Origin: Iris pallida
Lineage: Eukaryota > Streptophyta > Magnoliopsida > Asparagales > Iridaceae
Reading direction: 5' to 3'
Assembly (NCBI GenBank): GCA_029216955.1
Contig: JANAVB010012195.1
Span: forward strand, 894,857 to 958,856
Length of the DNA: 64,000 nt
Shown: piece by piece, positions 33,273 to 45,415 of the stretch
Layout of the letters: each line of letters begins with the position of its first letter
How positions within the stretch are numbered: position 1 is the stretch's first letter
The notes under the pieces: model-generated
What the model was told of the DNA's origin: nothing
Databases searched by the model: none
Seen by the model: only the letters and a program-made list of their open reading frames with translations
Made by a program: the position numbers and the translations under genes

Positions 33273-34216
33273 TATGGTACGACAAAGAGCCGTCATACAA
33301 TCACCTGCAAGTGTTTGATTGTAAGACCTTCGTACATGTATCGAAGGACGAGAGGTCCAAACTTGAGCCGAAGACAAGGCGGTGCATCTTCGTCGGCTAT
33401 GGTCGGGATGAGTTTGGCTATAGACTCTACGACCCAGTGGGAAGAAAGCTCTACAGAAGCAGGGACGTGGTATTCGTCTAGGATCAGACCATGACCAACA
33501 CTCAGGATTCTGAGACACCTTCTGAGGCTAAGGAATTGCCTGAGTTAGAGTCATTTCGCTTCGAGCAGTTTCCAGAGGATATCGCAGAGGATCTAGTTAT
33601 GGGGAAGCTAATGCATGGAGTTGCTCCCAACCTTGATCATCAGCCTGCTGATGGTGGTCAAGGTGTCCCTCAGGAGGATGAGCATTCCAGAGAGACAGTT
33701 TCTGAAGGGGAAAAGACTGTTGGTATACAGCCAGCACCAGTGGCTCCATTGAGAAGGAGCGAAAGAGATCGTCGACCATCTATGAGATACTTACTGGGTG
33801 AGTATATGCTACTGACTGACGGAAGAGATCCCGAAAGCTTTGCAGAGGCTATGGAAGATGAACACAGAAAGGAGTGGATGCAGGCTATGCAGGAGGAGAT
33901 GAGTTACTTACACGCCAATTCCACTTATGAGCTGGTACGGTTGCTAAAGGAAAAGAAGGCTTTGAAGAATCGATGGGTGTTTAGAGTGAAGCAGACGGAT
34001 GATGCTACTCGCCCTCGATACAAAGCGAGGCTGGCAGTTAAAGGCTACGGTCAGCAAAAAGACGTGGATTATGAAAAAATCTTTTCGCCAATCGTCAAGC
34101 AGTAGTATATTCGGGTGGTGCTAGCATTGGCAGCCAGTTTCGACTTGAAGGTCGAGCAGATGGAAATGAAGACAACATTCCTCTACAGTGATCTTAAGGA
34201 GGAGTTATATATGTAG
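33273..34216 (+). pseudogene. Copia B integrase C-terminus and RT N-terminal half
   Basis: The reading resumes behind the second TSD copy (caaag, 33268-33272) with VWYDKEPSYNHL, the integrase C-terminal region (CIFVGYG, GYRLYDP). A TAG at about 33479 precedes the linker to RT. RT motifs follow: KNRWVFRVKQ, RYKARLAVKGYGQ and FSPIVK near the end of the open stretch 33491-34105. TAG stops at 34103-34105 and 34214-34216 (Y-M-stop-QPEGF, where copia elements normally have Glu) divide it from the next part. All pieces share one frame, so the damage is point mutation, not frameshift. Confidence 0.88.
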
Positions 34217-35392
34217 CAGCCAGAGGGATTCTGTGAGAAGGACAAGTCACATTTGGTCTGCTGGTTGAGGAAGAGCTTATATGGTCTGAAGCAGGCTCCG
34301 AAGCAGTGGTACAAGAAGTTTGAGTCATTTATGGGAGAGCATAGTTATGCACGGACGACGTCGGACCATTACGTATTTGTAAGGTACTTTATCGAGGATG
34401 ATTTCATCATTTTATTGCTCTATGTTGATGACATACTATTAGTGGGTCGGAATGCCACTAGGATAGCGGAGTTGAAGCACCAACTGGGCGCAGCCTTCTC
34501 TATGAAGAATTTGGGTGCAGCAACGACTATTCTTGGGAAGGAGATCAGCCAAGAGAGAGAGTTGAAGATGCTACATTTGTCCCAAAAGAAGTACATTCAT
34601 CGGGTACTTCAGGGTTTCGGGATGGACGGGTCGAAGAAAGTGAGTTGTCCCCTTGCGGCTCACTTTAAGTTCACTGAGAAGCAGTGTCCATCTACCGAAG
34701 AAAAAAAAGAAGATATGGAGCGGGTTCTATATGCCTCTGCTGTGGGAAACCTTATATATGCTATGGTGTATACGAGGCCAGACATCGCTCATGCAGTTGG
34801 CACAGTTAGCAAGTACCTTTCAAATCCTGGAAGGGTACATTGGAGTACGATCAAGTGGATTCTACGATACCTTCAAGGCACTGCTGATTGGAGACTTTCT
34901 TTTGGTGGTGACGAGCCGAAGCTGTTTGGGTATACCGACGCTGATATGACTAAAGATGTAGATACGAGGCGATCGACTTCGGGCTATGTGATAATATTTG
35001 CTGGAGGAGCGGTATCGTGGCAGTCGCAATTGCAGAAGTGTGTTGCCTTGTCGACGATAGAGGCAGAGTACATTACAGCGACTGAGGCTTACAAGGAGTT
35101 GATGTGGATGAAAAAGCTGTTGCAGGAAATGGGGCTGAAGCAAGAGCAGTATACTTTGCTTTGCGACAGTCAGAGTGCTATTCACCTTGTGAAGAATCAG
35201 ACCTTTCATAGCCGGTCTAAGCACATCGAGACTCGGTATCATTGGATATGGGATGTGGTTAAGAAGAAGGACGCGATGCTTGAGAAGGTCCATACTGATG
35301 ACAATGGAGCGGACATGCTCACGAAGGTTCTACCAAGGGAAAAGTTTGATTACTATAGACAGATCGTCGAAATGACGAGTTCCTCCACCTAG
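34217..35392 (+). pseudogene. Copia B reverse transcriptase C-half and RNase H
   Basis: A continuous frame of about 390 codons runs to the stop at 35390-35392. It contains SLYGLKQAPKQWYKK, the RT catalytic YVDD within LLLYVDDILLVG, then the connection domain and RNase H with acidic sites D in GYTDADM, E in STIEAEY and D in LCDSQSA, followed by HIETRYHWI and DMLTKVLP, typical of Tork/TNT1-like elements. This is the best-preserved coding block of copia B, but upstream stops and the nested inserts prevent a functional polyprotein. The PPT follows 3 nt behind the stop. Confidence 0.92.
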
Positions 35393-35395
35393 TTG

Positions 35396-35409
35396 TGAAG
35401 GGGGAGATT
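35396..35409 (+). other. Copia B polypurine tract
   Basis: GTGAAGGGGGAGATT immediately precedes the 3' LTR, the canonical copia PPT form. Confidence 0.85.
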
Positions 35410-35786
35410 TATTGGAGTTGGTGGGGTTCCCAGCCTATATGGAGAATACCCCGGAGAGCGACGAGCGCCATCCATATGTCGGAGAAGCTCGGGGAGTGCA
35501 TAGATCCTATTTTGGAACATATATGGTAAGAAAAGATATGATTAGATTTCCATATTTACTTTGATCATATATTTATGATTGGACCCTTCATATATTAGCT
35601 TTTCATATAATTGGGCTTCCAATTATTACAAGCAAATTATGATTGGATTTCCATTAAATATATGATTGATGCATATTGGAAGTTTCCATATATATATATT
35701 GGCATTCCATGTATAGATTACCAAGGGCTTATAAAAGGGTAATGCATGCTTGAAAACTCATCTCAAAATAAGAGTGCTTTACAATC

Positions 35787-35822
<36 letters not shown>

Positions 35823-36159
35823 AAGGACTATTTTGAAGGAGAGATTGCTTCGAATAATTTTTTGGCATCTCTTGTTCTTCGGAGTTCGCAATCAAAATTT
35901 TTTTTTCTTTCAAGTGAGTGGTGGTGATCCGTGTTGGATCAGGAGGAGCTTGTAGAGGGTATAATCTTTTTATTCCATTAGTAGAGGTTCTTCATGGTTG
36001 GACTCCGATCATCCCGTGGTTTTTCCTGCAAGGGTTTTCCACGTCAAAAATCTTTGTGTCTGCGATTGTGTTTGGCATTTTTGGTTTGTGTGCTTTTGCT
36101 CGGTTCTCTCGCAGAACTTTCTGGTTTGGGGGAACGGTTTCCGCGCTTCGTTCCCAACA
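35410..36159 (+). mobile_element. Copia B 3' LTR
   Basis: About 750 bp homologous to the 5' LTR. It starts TATTGG instead of TGTTGG (G to A in the terminal dinucleotide) and ends TTCCCAACA. The (GA)n run is shorter than in the 5' copy (about 35789-35818). Confidence 0.9.
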
Positions 36160-36731
36160 AAAACCAAACATGGTAATATAGGTTTCGCACCCTAAATTTC
36201 CAAGGTAATAAATACGGTTCCACGTACATGAACCTTAAGTGTCAAAAGACAAGTTTGACCATCTATACAAACTTTATCATCTTCCTATCTGTTTGCAAAA
36301 CATAACCCCAATTTCATTTTTCTCTCCATTTGCAAAACCTAACCCCAATTTTACTTTCTTCCCTATTTAAAAAAACATAATTTCCTAATCCTATCATAAT
36401 TCCCTAATTCCTCTAATTAAACGCAAATTGTAGCCCTATTTTGAAAATAAATTTTATAGCCAAAACCAAACATGGTAATATAGGTTTCGTACCCTAAATT
36501 TCCAAGGTAATAAATACAGTTCCACGTACATGAACCTTAAGTGTCAAAAGATAAGTTTGACCATCTAAACAAACTTTATCATCTTTCTATCTGTTTGCAA
36601 AACATAACCCCCAATTTCATTTTTCTCTCCATTTGCAAAACCTAACCCCAATTTTACCTTCTTCCCTATTTGAAAAAACCTAATTTCCTAATCCTATCAT
36701 AATTTCCTAATTAAACGTAGACTGTAGCCCT
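36160..36731. repeat. ~300-bp tandem duplication (copia B target)
   Basis: 36166-36437 (with 4181-4210 as its displaced start) and 36438-36731 are two similar units beginning ATTTTGAAAATAA and containing AACATGGTAATATAGGTTTC. Copia B inserted 30 bp into the first unit. No coding content. Confidence 0.88.
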
Positions 36732-36773
36732 AACACACACACACACACACACACACACTCTCTCTCTCTCTCC
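36732..36773. repeat. (CA)n(CT)n microsatellite
   Basis: About 13 CA units run directly into about 8 CT units at the end of the second duplicated unit. Confidence 0.9.
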
Positions 36774-36799
36774 ACTACTAGTGAAGCATTTGGCAACCA

Positions 36800-38622
36800 C
36801 TATAATGCCCCGCTCTATTTGGTTCAATGAGATAGTTTATTGGTGTAGTGCCATTTGGCTTGGATTCATTCAGAGGCTTGTTCAGAGTTGTGCTCAGTTG
36901 AGGTAGAGTGTCCCTTCAGGTTGGTGGTTTCGATAACCCTTCCTTTACTTTACCTTCACATTTAATAAAAAAGGATGTTGCATGTTTAGTTCGTTATATT
37001 ATAAGTTGTTGCATGCTAATAAAAAAGTCCATATAGATAAGAGAGTAATCTCATTTGTATCTAGCTGCTATAGAACATGAAAATATTAACTTGCTGTTAG
37101 AGGTAGACTTTCATAGTACTACTTTAAATATGGACTTTGCTCTCATGTTATACATTTGTGTAAAGTAGAACTACTTATCCCATCATGGACTATCTAGATT
37201 GTTGATACAAAAGAATAGATTTTTTTTTTATTGTTGCAATATCTTACCACATAGATTATGGCACTGTAGTTAGTGTTATCATTTGGATCGAAGTATTGTT
37301 GTTTTATAAAATTAGACTATAAATTGTATTTTAGAGAAAAAACATGTGGGAAGAGTTTGGGACTGTTGGGTCGCTAAGACAGTGTACCTAGAATGGGAAC
37401 TGCGTAAGTACAATATTATGGTAAGAGAGATGGTATAGAATATATTAGTTTTTACCATGAATTTGTGTAGAGTCTAGATGTTCACGCATTTGCATGGTCA
37501 TGGACAACTTGTGCATAAGGTTTATAAGTTTTTCGAACGAGCGCGAGACTTTGGGATCGATTCAGCCTAGGAGAAACAGTATCAATGTAGTGGCACGGGT
37601 AGCGGAGCTAGCTAAAGTACTGGCACTCATAATTTTAGAACTTTCAGTGGGGATCGCTACGTTACACTGAAAGATCATCGTCTAACCGAGCTACGGTCCA
37701 AGATGGCTTATGATGCCATGACCTTCATATAAGTTAGGATGCATTCTAACATCAATATGCTTGGAGGTCTATCAAATTGGTTTAAGAGACAAGTGCATTG
37801 CACACTATATATTCTATGAGCCTAATGATTATCTTTCATAGAGACACGCTTGTGGCACTTGAGTATGGATAGTTTTGAATGATATTATTTTACTGGCAGG
37901 GAAGGACATGAAGGTAAGTAGAACTATGTTACTTTGTTGTGTGACACTTTATGTCTATGACACAAGTATGCTTTAGTTCTATGTAATGTAACTGATCATA
38001 AGACAAAATTAGAAAGATCGCATAAGTTTGTTTGTACTCACATAATGAACATGTTGGTTCTATTTAGTAGGCAAGAGACAACTCACTAGTGCATATTCAT
38101 GTGGTGATCCCCACTAGATCTCTACAGGTGCGGAGTTCGCATGGACGAATTAGGCATTGTAGCTTAGTTGGCGATCGTAACATTGCAAATCAAAGATATG
38201 GCTGATTTTGTATAAAGGACATAATGTATGAGAGCCGGGTGAAATGAGTATGTTCTAGTTTTGATTCTAGATACCAAATATCTTAAATCTAACAACAATC
38301 AAGTTTTAGAATCTACAATGTTGAGAGCCAAGTGAAATTAATATGTTCTACTTTTGATTCTCAGTATAGGGAATGGACGTGGTTTAATTGTCAACATATT
38401 CAAAGTGTGGTAACTAGGTGAATGGGCATTTGAGATCCAAAATGAGTGTAAGTATTTGGGTTGGGATGAAAATAGAGGTCTAAGTCAAGCCGCCGCTACT
38501 CCGTTACAATATCTAGGTTTTGCAACTTGTTCCCCTGGAGGAAACATTGGCTAAGAGCATACACAAAGTGGCGGAAACCTTTTAATTAGGCCGATGTTAA
38601 GAGCATGCACAAAGTGTTTGTC
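36800..38622. mobile_element. Degraded LTR related to the solo LTR at 40761-43140
   Basis: The start ATAATGCCCCGCTC resembles TGTAGTGCCCCGTC at 40761. Collinear patches follow, for example TGGTCATGGACAACTTGT (about 37497 and 41750) and GGACATAATGTATG (about 38216 and 42776). No coding. The right boundary is uncertain. Confidence 0.55.
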
Positions 38623-39937
38623 ACGTCCCGATTCTGCTAAATTATTTGTCCTTGTATCTATTTTTGTTGAATTGATCGATCTCGCTTAGTCGTGATGTCG
38701 TACAAGTCTAATTTGCACATGTACAATATAATAATGTGCATTTGATAAAATATTTGAAACAACATGTTAAAATCCCACAATCACAGAGAGTTGAAGATGC
38801 ATAATAGAAAAAAATGCTTTTCATTAATAACTTGCAATGAAATGCAAGGTCGTAATTACATGAGATATGTCGTTGCGGCTATATTCATTGAAATAACAAA
38901 ATGTTTAATAAAATGTTATAAAATAATACTTGTCGTTCCATACATTTACATCATTTTGTACATTTGAAACCAAAAAGCCTTTGAGATGAATCGGCTTCAA
39001 AATACTTCAAAATAGGAAGAGCTTTCAGTCGTCTCTCGGACTTCAGCTTCAGTTTATAGTCGTGCACCTGCAACATTCTCGTCGTCCGGAGAATTGGGAA
39101 ATAGTACACTTAGGAATGTACTAGTGAGCAAGACGAATCAATTTGCCTAAATCGACACTTTTTATTAACGGAAGTATGCATTCAGAGTTATCTTGCTATT
39201 TAGACTAGATGAATTATAGTTCATATCGATGACATACTTGAAAGCAGTAAACACATATATTTGATCATTCCTTACCATGGTCGACGTATCTGTCCCTCCA
39301 CAAAACAAAGACATAACACTTACCACCTGCATAAGACAATAAATGAGCATAATATCTATCTTATATGCGGTCATTGGTGATACTGACACCATGAAGGATG
39401 ATTACATGGCATTATGACGCACCCTATCAGCCTAGGTTGCAGGTCCAACTGGAGGTCTCGTAATGCCTCGTGCTTGGGAGGTCTCGTAATGCCTCGTGCC
39501 AAGCACGATTGCCTAATTTTCCCTAGGTCGATTCGGTTCTGGTGGCCGAATACCATTTCGAGGAAAGTTAATCCTTGTGCACAAGTTGTCCATAACTTTG
39601 CGAATGCATGAACAATTTTATCTATAAAACATATACATGACACAAAACAGAATTAAACAGTATAATGCATAAACTCATGCAACAGTTCATTTTTCTCAAA
39701 GTCGTATGTCCCGATTTGGCGACCGTAGGCACCAAACACCCTGAGGCACCATGCCATAATCGACGTTTCATTATTCCTTTCCTTCTAATAGTTTCACAAT
39801 TTCTAACTAAAAGTGCTCGCTTTGCGTACGAAGCTTATCGTTTCAATTTTAAAACATAATTATACAAGATAGCTAAAATTACCCCATATTCTATATCTTA
39901 GTGATACAACATGTATTTAACAGGGCATCGTTAATTT
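38623..39937. other. LTR-like fragment starting TGTCACGTCCCG
   Basis: The start resembles the minus-orientation gypsy LTR termini in this window, but no matching end or TSD was found. It contains a local ~28-bp direct duplication (GGTCTCGTAATGCCTCGTGC at about 39452 and 39480). No convincing ORF. It ends where gypsy-4 begins. Confidence 0.35.
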
Positions 39938-40760
39938 TGTCACTCCCGTTTTTCGTTATACGTATCTTCAGTATATGTGTATGGATTTCTGACATCTGTC
40001 ACGTGGCTTGTACTTTGACTTATCTTGCTTAGCCTTGACTTGGCTTAATCTTGACTTGGTTTAGTTTTGTTTGGTTCATCTTGGCTTGGTTTGGTTTGGT
40101 TTGGGTTGAGATGAGAGGGTTGATATAAAAATCAACTTCTCTCTCTCTCTCCTCCATTAAATTCATTTACTTCTTCTTCTTCATTTACTCCTCCACCAAA
40201 CCCTAGGCAAGCGCAACTTGCTCCATGAAGGATCTTTATTTTTATTGTTCCGTCTCCTTCCCTACATAATTCTAAGCATCTTTAGAACTTGAAATTTTCG
40301 ATTTTGATGAATATATTTTTGTAGATCTAAGTTTTAACTTTTTCTTATTTTTCTTGGTTTTGATCTCTAAACACTTGTTATTTACAAAAACTAATGGTTT
40401 TATGTTGTGGGAAATTCAATTCTACCCAATTTTGGCTTTTGAACCGCTTAATTTTGACTTATTTTGAAGAAGTTATGACATTTTTTTGTTCATGGATTCC
40501 CGCACATCTTCGGTGCTGCTGGGACGATAAACAGTGCCGTGCATCTGCGCTCTGCACGGCATAGGCAGTTTCGTCCGCACGTACTGCACGTTTCGCGTAC
40601 CGTGCTACCGCCCGATTCGTTCGCCGTGTACCTGTGCCCTGTAGCCAATTTGGTCCGTGCGCGCCGCGCATCCGCGCGATTTATTTGTCGTACGTCGTGG
40701 CCAATTTGGTCCGCACGTCGCGTGCCCGTACGATTCGTTTGCCGCGTGCCTGCGCACCAT

Positions 40761-43140
40761 TGTAGTGCCCCGTCCCGCTCATTCGATCAAAGGAATCAAA
40801 ACGTCAACGACGTTCGGACTTAGCCTCGTAACAGCTACTCGAAGGCCCGCTCGGTCGAGGCGACTCCTCGTTCAGGTGGGTGGCTTCGGTGAACTTGTCT
40901 CAGTTTGGCCTTCGTACTAATAAAACGAAAGTTTTCAAATGCACAAGTAGGCTTGATAATAAAAGTGACGAATCCACATAGCTAAGGGAATAATCCCAAG
41001 TTGGGTCGGATTGTGTTAGAATATGGAAAGGTCCAACGGTCGGCTTAGAGTTGGTGCATGGCGTGCTTTGAAAATGACACTCGGTCCTTCATCCCATGGC
41101 TTGGGAGAAAGAAAGTTAGTCTTGGGTGCAAAACTATGAATTAGCCTAAGTCATAGGCGTCGCCCGCGTAAATGCTCGATAAAGCATGCACGCTTCCACG
41201 ATGCAAGGCTTGGCATAGCCTTTGTTCGTCCCTACGGGTTAAGTTGTAGGCTCGATTAAGTTAGGCAAAGTAATGTTGGGCTATCGAAGTCATAGCAAGC
41301 ACTGTCCCACTCTTTCTGCGGTTGTCAAGTTATTCAGTCCCACGATATCAAGGCCCGTCATATAAAGTATGACTTGGGCGATAGCGTCGCGTAGAACACG
41401 AGTTGGTTCAAGGCACGAGCCACGGTTGATTCAGTGGAAAGTTAGCCACGGTCTATTGGCACTTAAGGAACACGTTATGTCCAAGTTAAGTAGGAAAGCT
41501 ATACAGTAGCCGTTCCCTGAGTTCAAAGAATGGTAGGTCTAAACGATGGTTAGTCGCAATTTTAAGCTCGATCGATGGTCGATCGTCGAGAAGAAATGTG
41601 ACGGGACTGCAGGTCAGTCGCCGAGGCAACCCTGGTTTAGGCTCTGAAAAAGAAGTATGAAAAGTAGAAGAAGTAAAGCAAAGGAACTAAGTGGTGATGA
41701 TTAGGCCATGCAATTACGTTAAGTCTAGAAGTTAGCGTAGGTGTGTGGTCATGGACAACTTGTCGACAAGGGCGATTGTTTCTTCGAGCGATAACCCGGG
41801 GCCACGGGACCGACTCGGCCTAGGAAGAAACAGGTTATAGCTGAGCTGGGTATGAAGTAACCGGTAGTTCGGGAACTTGCTTCGGAGATCGCTACTTGCG
41901 GTGCAAGGATCTCATTTACCAGGCTATGTCCACGATGGCTAGTTAATGCCAGTGACCTTTCATATAGATAAGTTGGCGTGCTGAACGGCAATCCGTATGC
42001 ACGGTGTCGGTCGATTCTAAGAAAATGTAAGCACGGCACGAGTTGTGTTAAGAAGGTATGTGTGCACGGTCTGTACCATGATTCAGGAGCCTAGGGTTTG
42101 GCTAAGTAAAGACCTGTGCTTCGGCACGAGATGTGGCATCGAGTGTTAGGTCCTCGACATAGAGTTGCATAAGTAAGATTGAGTTGTTTCGAGTTAAGTC
42201 AAAAAGGGTCGTAGGGCAAGTTTGGTTAAGTTATGTTGCGTTGCAGGGCACGACCTCGTAAGTTGAGGCACGACCATGTGGTTATGACCCAAGTATAGGA
42301 AGTCACTAAATGGCGAGGTACTGCCTCAAAGAGGTAGCACGGTTACATGGGAATTGGACACTATCGTGTAGTTGTGTCTGTGATTATGGGCCGAAAGGCA
42401 AGCACGACTTGATAGGTTAACGTTGTTAGTACGAGAAGGGTCTAGAGGCAAAGTATGAGTGACGTTGTTGTTGTAAGCACGTGATGGTCTTGAGACACAA
42501 AATAGGCCAAGGCGTCTGTCCTAAAACTGATCCTAAGATAAGAGTAGAAAGACAATACAAAGGGACTATGTTGCACAAAGTAAATTAACGTGTCGATTTT
42601 GTATGGGTGGGGGAGGAGCTCACACCACCAGTACAGTTGAGTACTGGCACCCATACAGTGTTTATGTGCAGGCATAGGTAGAAGCTCGTGGCGCGGAGCT
42701 CACTTGGATGCATCGAGGCACGGAGTTCCTTGGCGATTCGAGATGTACGGCCGCGTGGAGTCTGGACTTATACGGGACATAATGTATGGACGTCGCCTAT
42801 CTAAAGCATCCGTTGGCTCGAGACATGTATTGAGAGATGAGAGAGAGCTGAGTGACTTGTAATGTGAAAAGAGTGAACTTGAGTGATTGTAATCTTGGCC
42901 TTGCGCCCCATTGTAATCCCTGTTTCAATATCAATAAAATGCATCTTTTGAATAACTTGTGTTTTGTTCTAAATTTCTGCTGGTATATTCAATGTCTCTG
43001 CATTGGACTTCTGTGCGACGACCCCGTCGCAGCCGCTGTAATCGGCCGTTATGGAACCCGCCTTGCACGAGCGCAAACTAGGCTCGTGCGGCGTCACGCC
43101 TTAGCGAGGACGATCACTCCTACGGGAGCGGGGCGTGGCA
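40761..43140. mobile_element. Solo LTR, 2380 bp, TSD accat
   Basis: Ends TGTAGTGCCCCG...GGGGCGTGGCA; perfect TSD accat at 40756-40760 and 43141-43145; sits inside the GC-rich repeat of gypsy-4. No internal domain, PBS or PPT, so a solo LTR. A nested inverted repeat lies at 42601-42656. Which strand is sense is not clear. A diverged relative is at 36800-38622. Confidence 0.85.
42601..42656. repeat. Composite inverted repeat in solo LTR
   Basis: Outer arms GTATGGGTG (42601-42609) and CACCCATAC (42648-42656); inner arms CCAGTAC (42628-42634) and GTACTGG (42641-42647) around a 6-nt loop. It could form one long hairpin with an 18-nt bulge on one side. Confidence 0.8.
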
Positions 43141-45091
43141 ACCATGGCCAATTTGGTTCGCGTGCGCTCGTACAATTCGTTCGTCGCGTGCCTGCGCACC
43201 GTGCTCTCATGCTCCGTACGTCGTGGTCGGTTTTGCCCGTACACGTCACGCTTCCGCGCACGAATACATCTAAATGACTATTTTTGCCTGTTTAAGCTAT
43301 TTTCTAGCTGAAATCTTGTAAAACTCAAAACATAAAAGTTGTAGATCTTCGTCTTGGCTTCAATAATATTTTTATTTTGCCTTAATTAGAGTTCATATGC
43401 AACTGATAGTTTCAATCATAGTTCTTGATCCTCTTCGCATATTTTATGTACTTGGCCTAAATTGCGACGTCCTGACTTGATAAATTTGAACTTGAACATG
43501 ACAACATGATCCCATCTTAATAATCTTGATAGTGGCCCGTCGAGGTGCACTCCTGACAAGTACTCTTGACATGACAAGTAAACCTGACATGACATGTGAA
43601 ATCTTGATTGCTGTTGCGACAACTATTCCTGTCTTGCTAAGTGTAACCCTTGTCTTGACTCTGTGGTTGATTTTTCTTGATTGTGACTGTACAAGCTAAC
43701 TGTCTCATCTTACATCATGTCTAGGACATGTATTTTTGGTTACCACGGTCAGGGATTCGTAATGAATCTGACTAGGTTAACGACTAGATTGATCAAGTAG
43801 TTCATATAGAAAGATTTTCCAGTTACAGACGATCCCGTTATTCCGATCATACCTGTGGACTTATAGCCTTCCGTCGAGTAGGATTCATTTCCAGCACACT
43901 GTCATGTGTTGCACTCCTTGTAAACTAAAAGTACTCTTAAATCTTGATAAACTATTGTAACTCCCGCCTATAACCTGGATAGTCTGCAGGGCTTATGACT
44001 ACGAGAACATCTCAACTACATCTTGTTAGTAACTAGGCCTGTGATAACCCTTGTTAGCTAATGATAGCAAGCCGTAGGACTTGATTGGCCGTGCCTGAAT
44101 GATTGTCTCATGATTAACATGGAAATTATATTCTACCTCTTATTTTCCTAATGCAAGCTAGTGTGTTCTTTTAACTCTATCTTCATGTTATTTAATTATG
44201 TTCTTTTATCAGTTCTTCTATTCATTTTTATGCTGGTTTTAGTTCATAAGTGGAGCCTCCCTTGTGGTACTTGCTCTTCTGGGTTCTGACCCAGCTGATT
44301 TTGTATGGCCAGATTTTGGAGTAGCACCCGAGGATCTACCTGTCTTCCAGCCAGATGGTGAACACTAGACGTAACCGTGGCAACGAGTGGATTTTCTTAT
44401 TTTGCTTTCCCACTTTATTGTAAATTATTCTTTTGAGGTATTTAGCTGTCGAGCAAGTGTTAGCTCGTGTTGAAACTTAATTTCTGTCTGCCTAAGGGCT
44501 GTTACATGATTAGCAAATCTGTCATGACCCGCACCCGCTTTTCGGGATGCGAGTGCGTGTGCTTAACTACGTATCAAGCGGACTCCAGCCCAACTCGAAT
44601 ACGTATAAGCTGTCTAGACTATGGTAATATGCCTAATCATGGTATGACAAAATTATATCTCAATCCACAAGAAGAATATAAATTAAGAATGAACAATATG
44701 GTTTATGGTCTGCAGCCCACTAGCATATATGTCCGATTAGACTCCAAAGAAATAATATGAGTCTATAAAGCTAAGCTAACAAGCAGAGTATAAATAACGG
44801 ATGTAATATGCAATTACGAAAGATATATACCTGAATCTGAAATAATCAATCACCATCACGATCAGCTAACTATTTCCGTGCAATCAACTACCTGAAGAGA
44901 TCATCAGGTCCTCAGGGGACTAGCAAGATAAATAAAAGCATGCTTATCTAACAGTTTCATGCATGAAAAAATCTAGGATATAAACAGAGAAGGATTAAAT
45001 GATTATGAAACATGAATTTAAGAACAACTACGCATAAATGAACTGCTGGAAGAAAAACTGGTGAACAAGAGATCAACGGATACCAAACCCT

Positions 45092-45262
45092 CGCCCCGAG
45101 TGTGGACTCGCAGGTTTGAACAAATCACTAACCCTCGCTCTGAGTGTGGACTCGTAGGTTAGTTCAAGACAAATCACCCTCGCCCCGAGTGTGGACTCGT
45201 AGGTTTGAACAAATCACTAACCCTCGCTCCGAACTCTCGCCCCGAGTGTGGACTCGCAGGTT
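45092..45262. repeat. CTCGCCCCGAGTGTGGACTCG tandem repeat
   Basis: Four imperfect copies of CCTCGCYCYGAGTGTGGACTC followed by GTAGGTT or GCAGGTT. The word CTCG...CGAG is itself a dyad. Confidence 0.85.
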
Positions 45263-45296
45263 AAGAAAATCGAAACAAGGAAATAGTTGTTCAGTT

Positions 45297-45415
45297 ATGA
45301 CGCACTCATCCTACGACACGATACGGCTCAGTCAAGGTGCATGTAACGACATGATACGGCTCAATCAAGGTACATGTAACGACACGATACGACTCAGTCA
45401 AGGTACATGTGAGAA
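45297..45415. repeat. ~33-bp tandem repeat, three copies
   Basis: Units of ACGAcAYGATACGRCTCA-GTCAAGGTRCATGT repeat three times; the fourth end diverges. Confidence 0.85.

Larger units (their letters stand above)
4211..36159 (+). mobile_element. Copia B: Ty1/copia (Tork/TNT1-like) element, broken by nested inserts
   Basis: An LTR pair (4211-4962 and 35410-36159) bounds a copia element about 32 kb long in total. Most of that is inserts: gypsy-1 (6540-17521) and LTR-3 with gypsy-2 (17920-33267). The native interior is about 4.1 kb and reads PBS, gag, protease, integrase, RT, RNase H, PPT. That order (IN before RT), the YVDD RT motif and the RNase H tail place it in Ty1/copia, closest in wording to Tork/TNT1. 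Flanks show AAAACC at 4205-4210 and again at 36160-36165, a 6-bp duplication or a 5-bp one plus an extra A. By eye the LTRs differ at about 11 of the first ~135 positions, so it is older than its inserts, as nesting requires. Confidence 0.93.
40515..43265. repeat. GC-rich ~65-bp repeats in gypsy-4 LTR (split by insertion)
   Basis: Imperfect units contain GCCAATTTGGTCCG, CGATTCGTT.GCCG and GTGCCTGCGC. Units lie at about 40560-40760 and resume at 43146-43265 behind the solo LTR insert. Confidence 0.65.

Noticed and set aside
38623..39937. Full LTR element
   Set aside because: Only one plausible terminus; no matching end, TSD, PBS or coding found.
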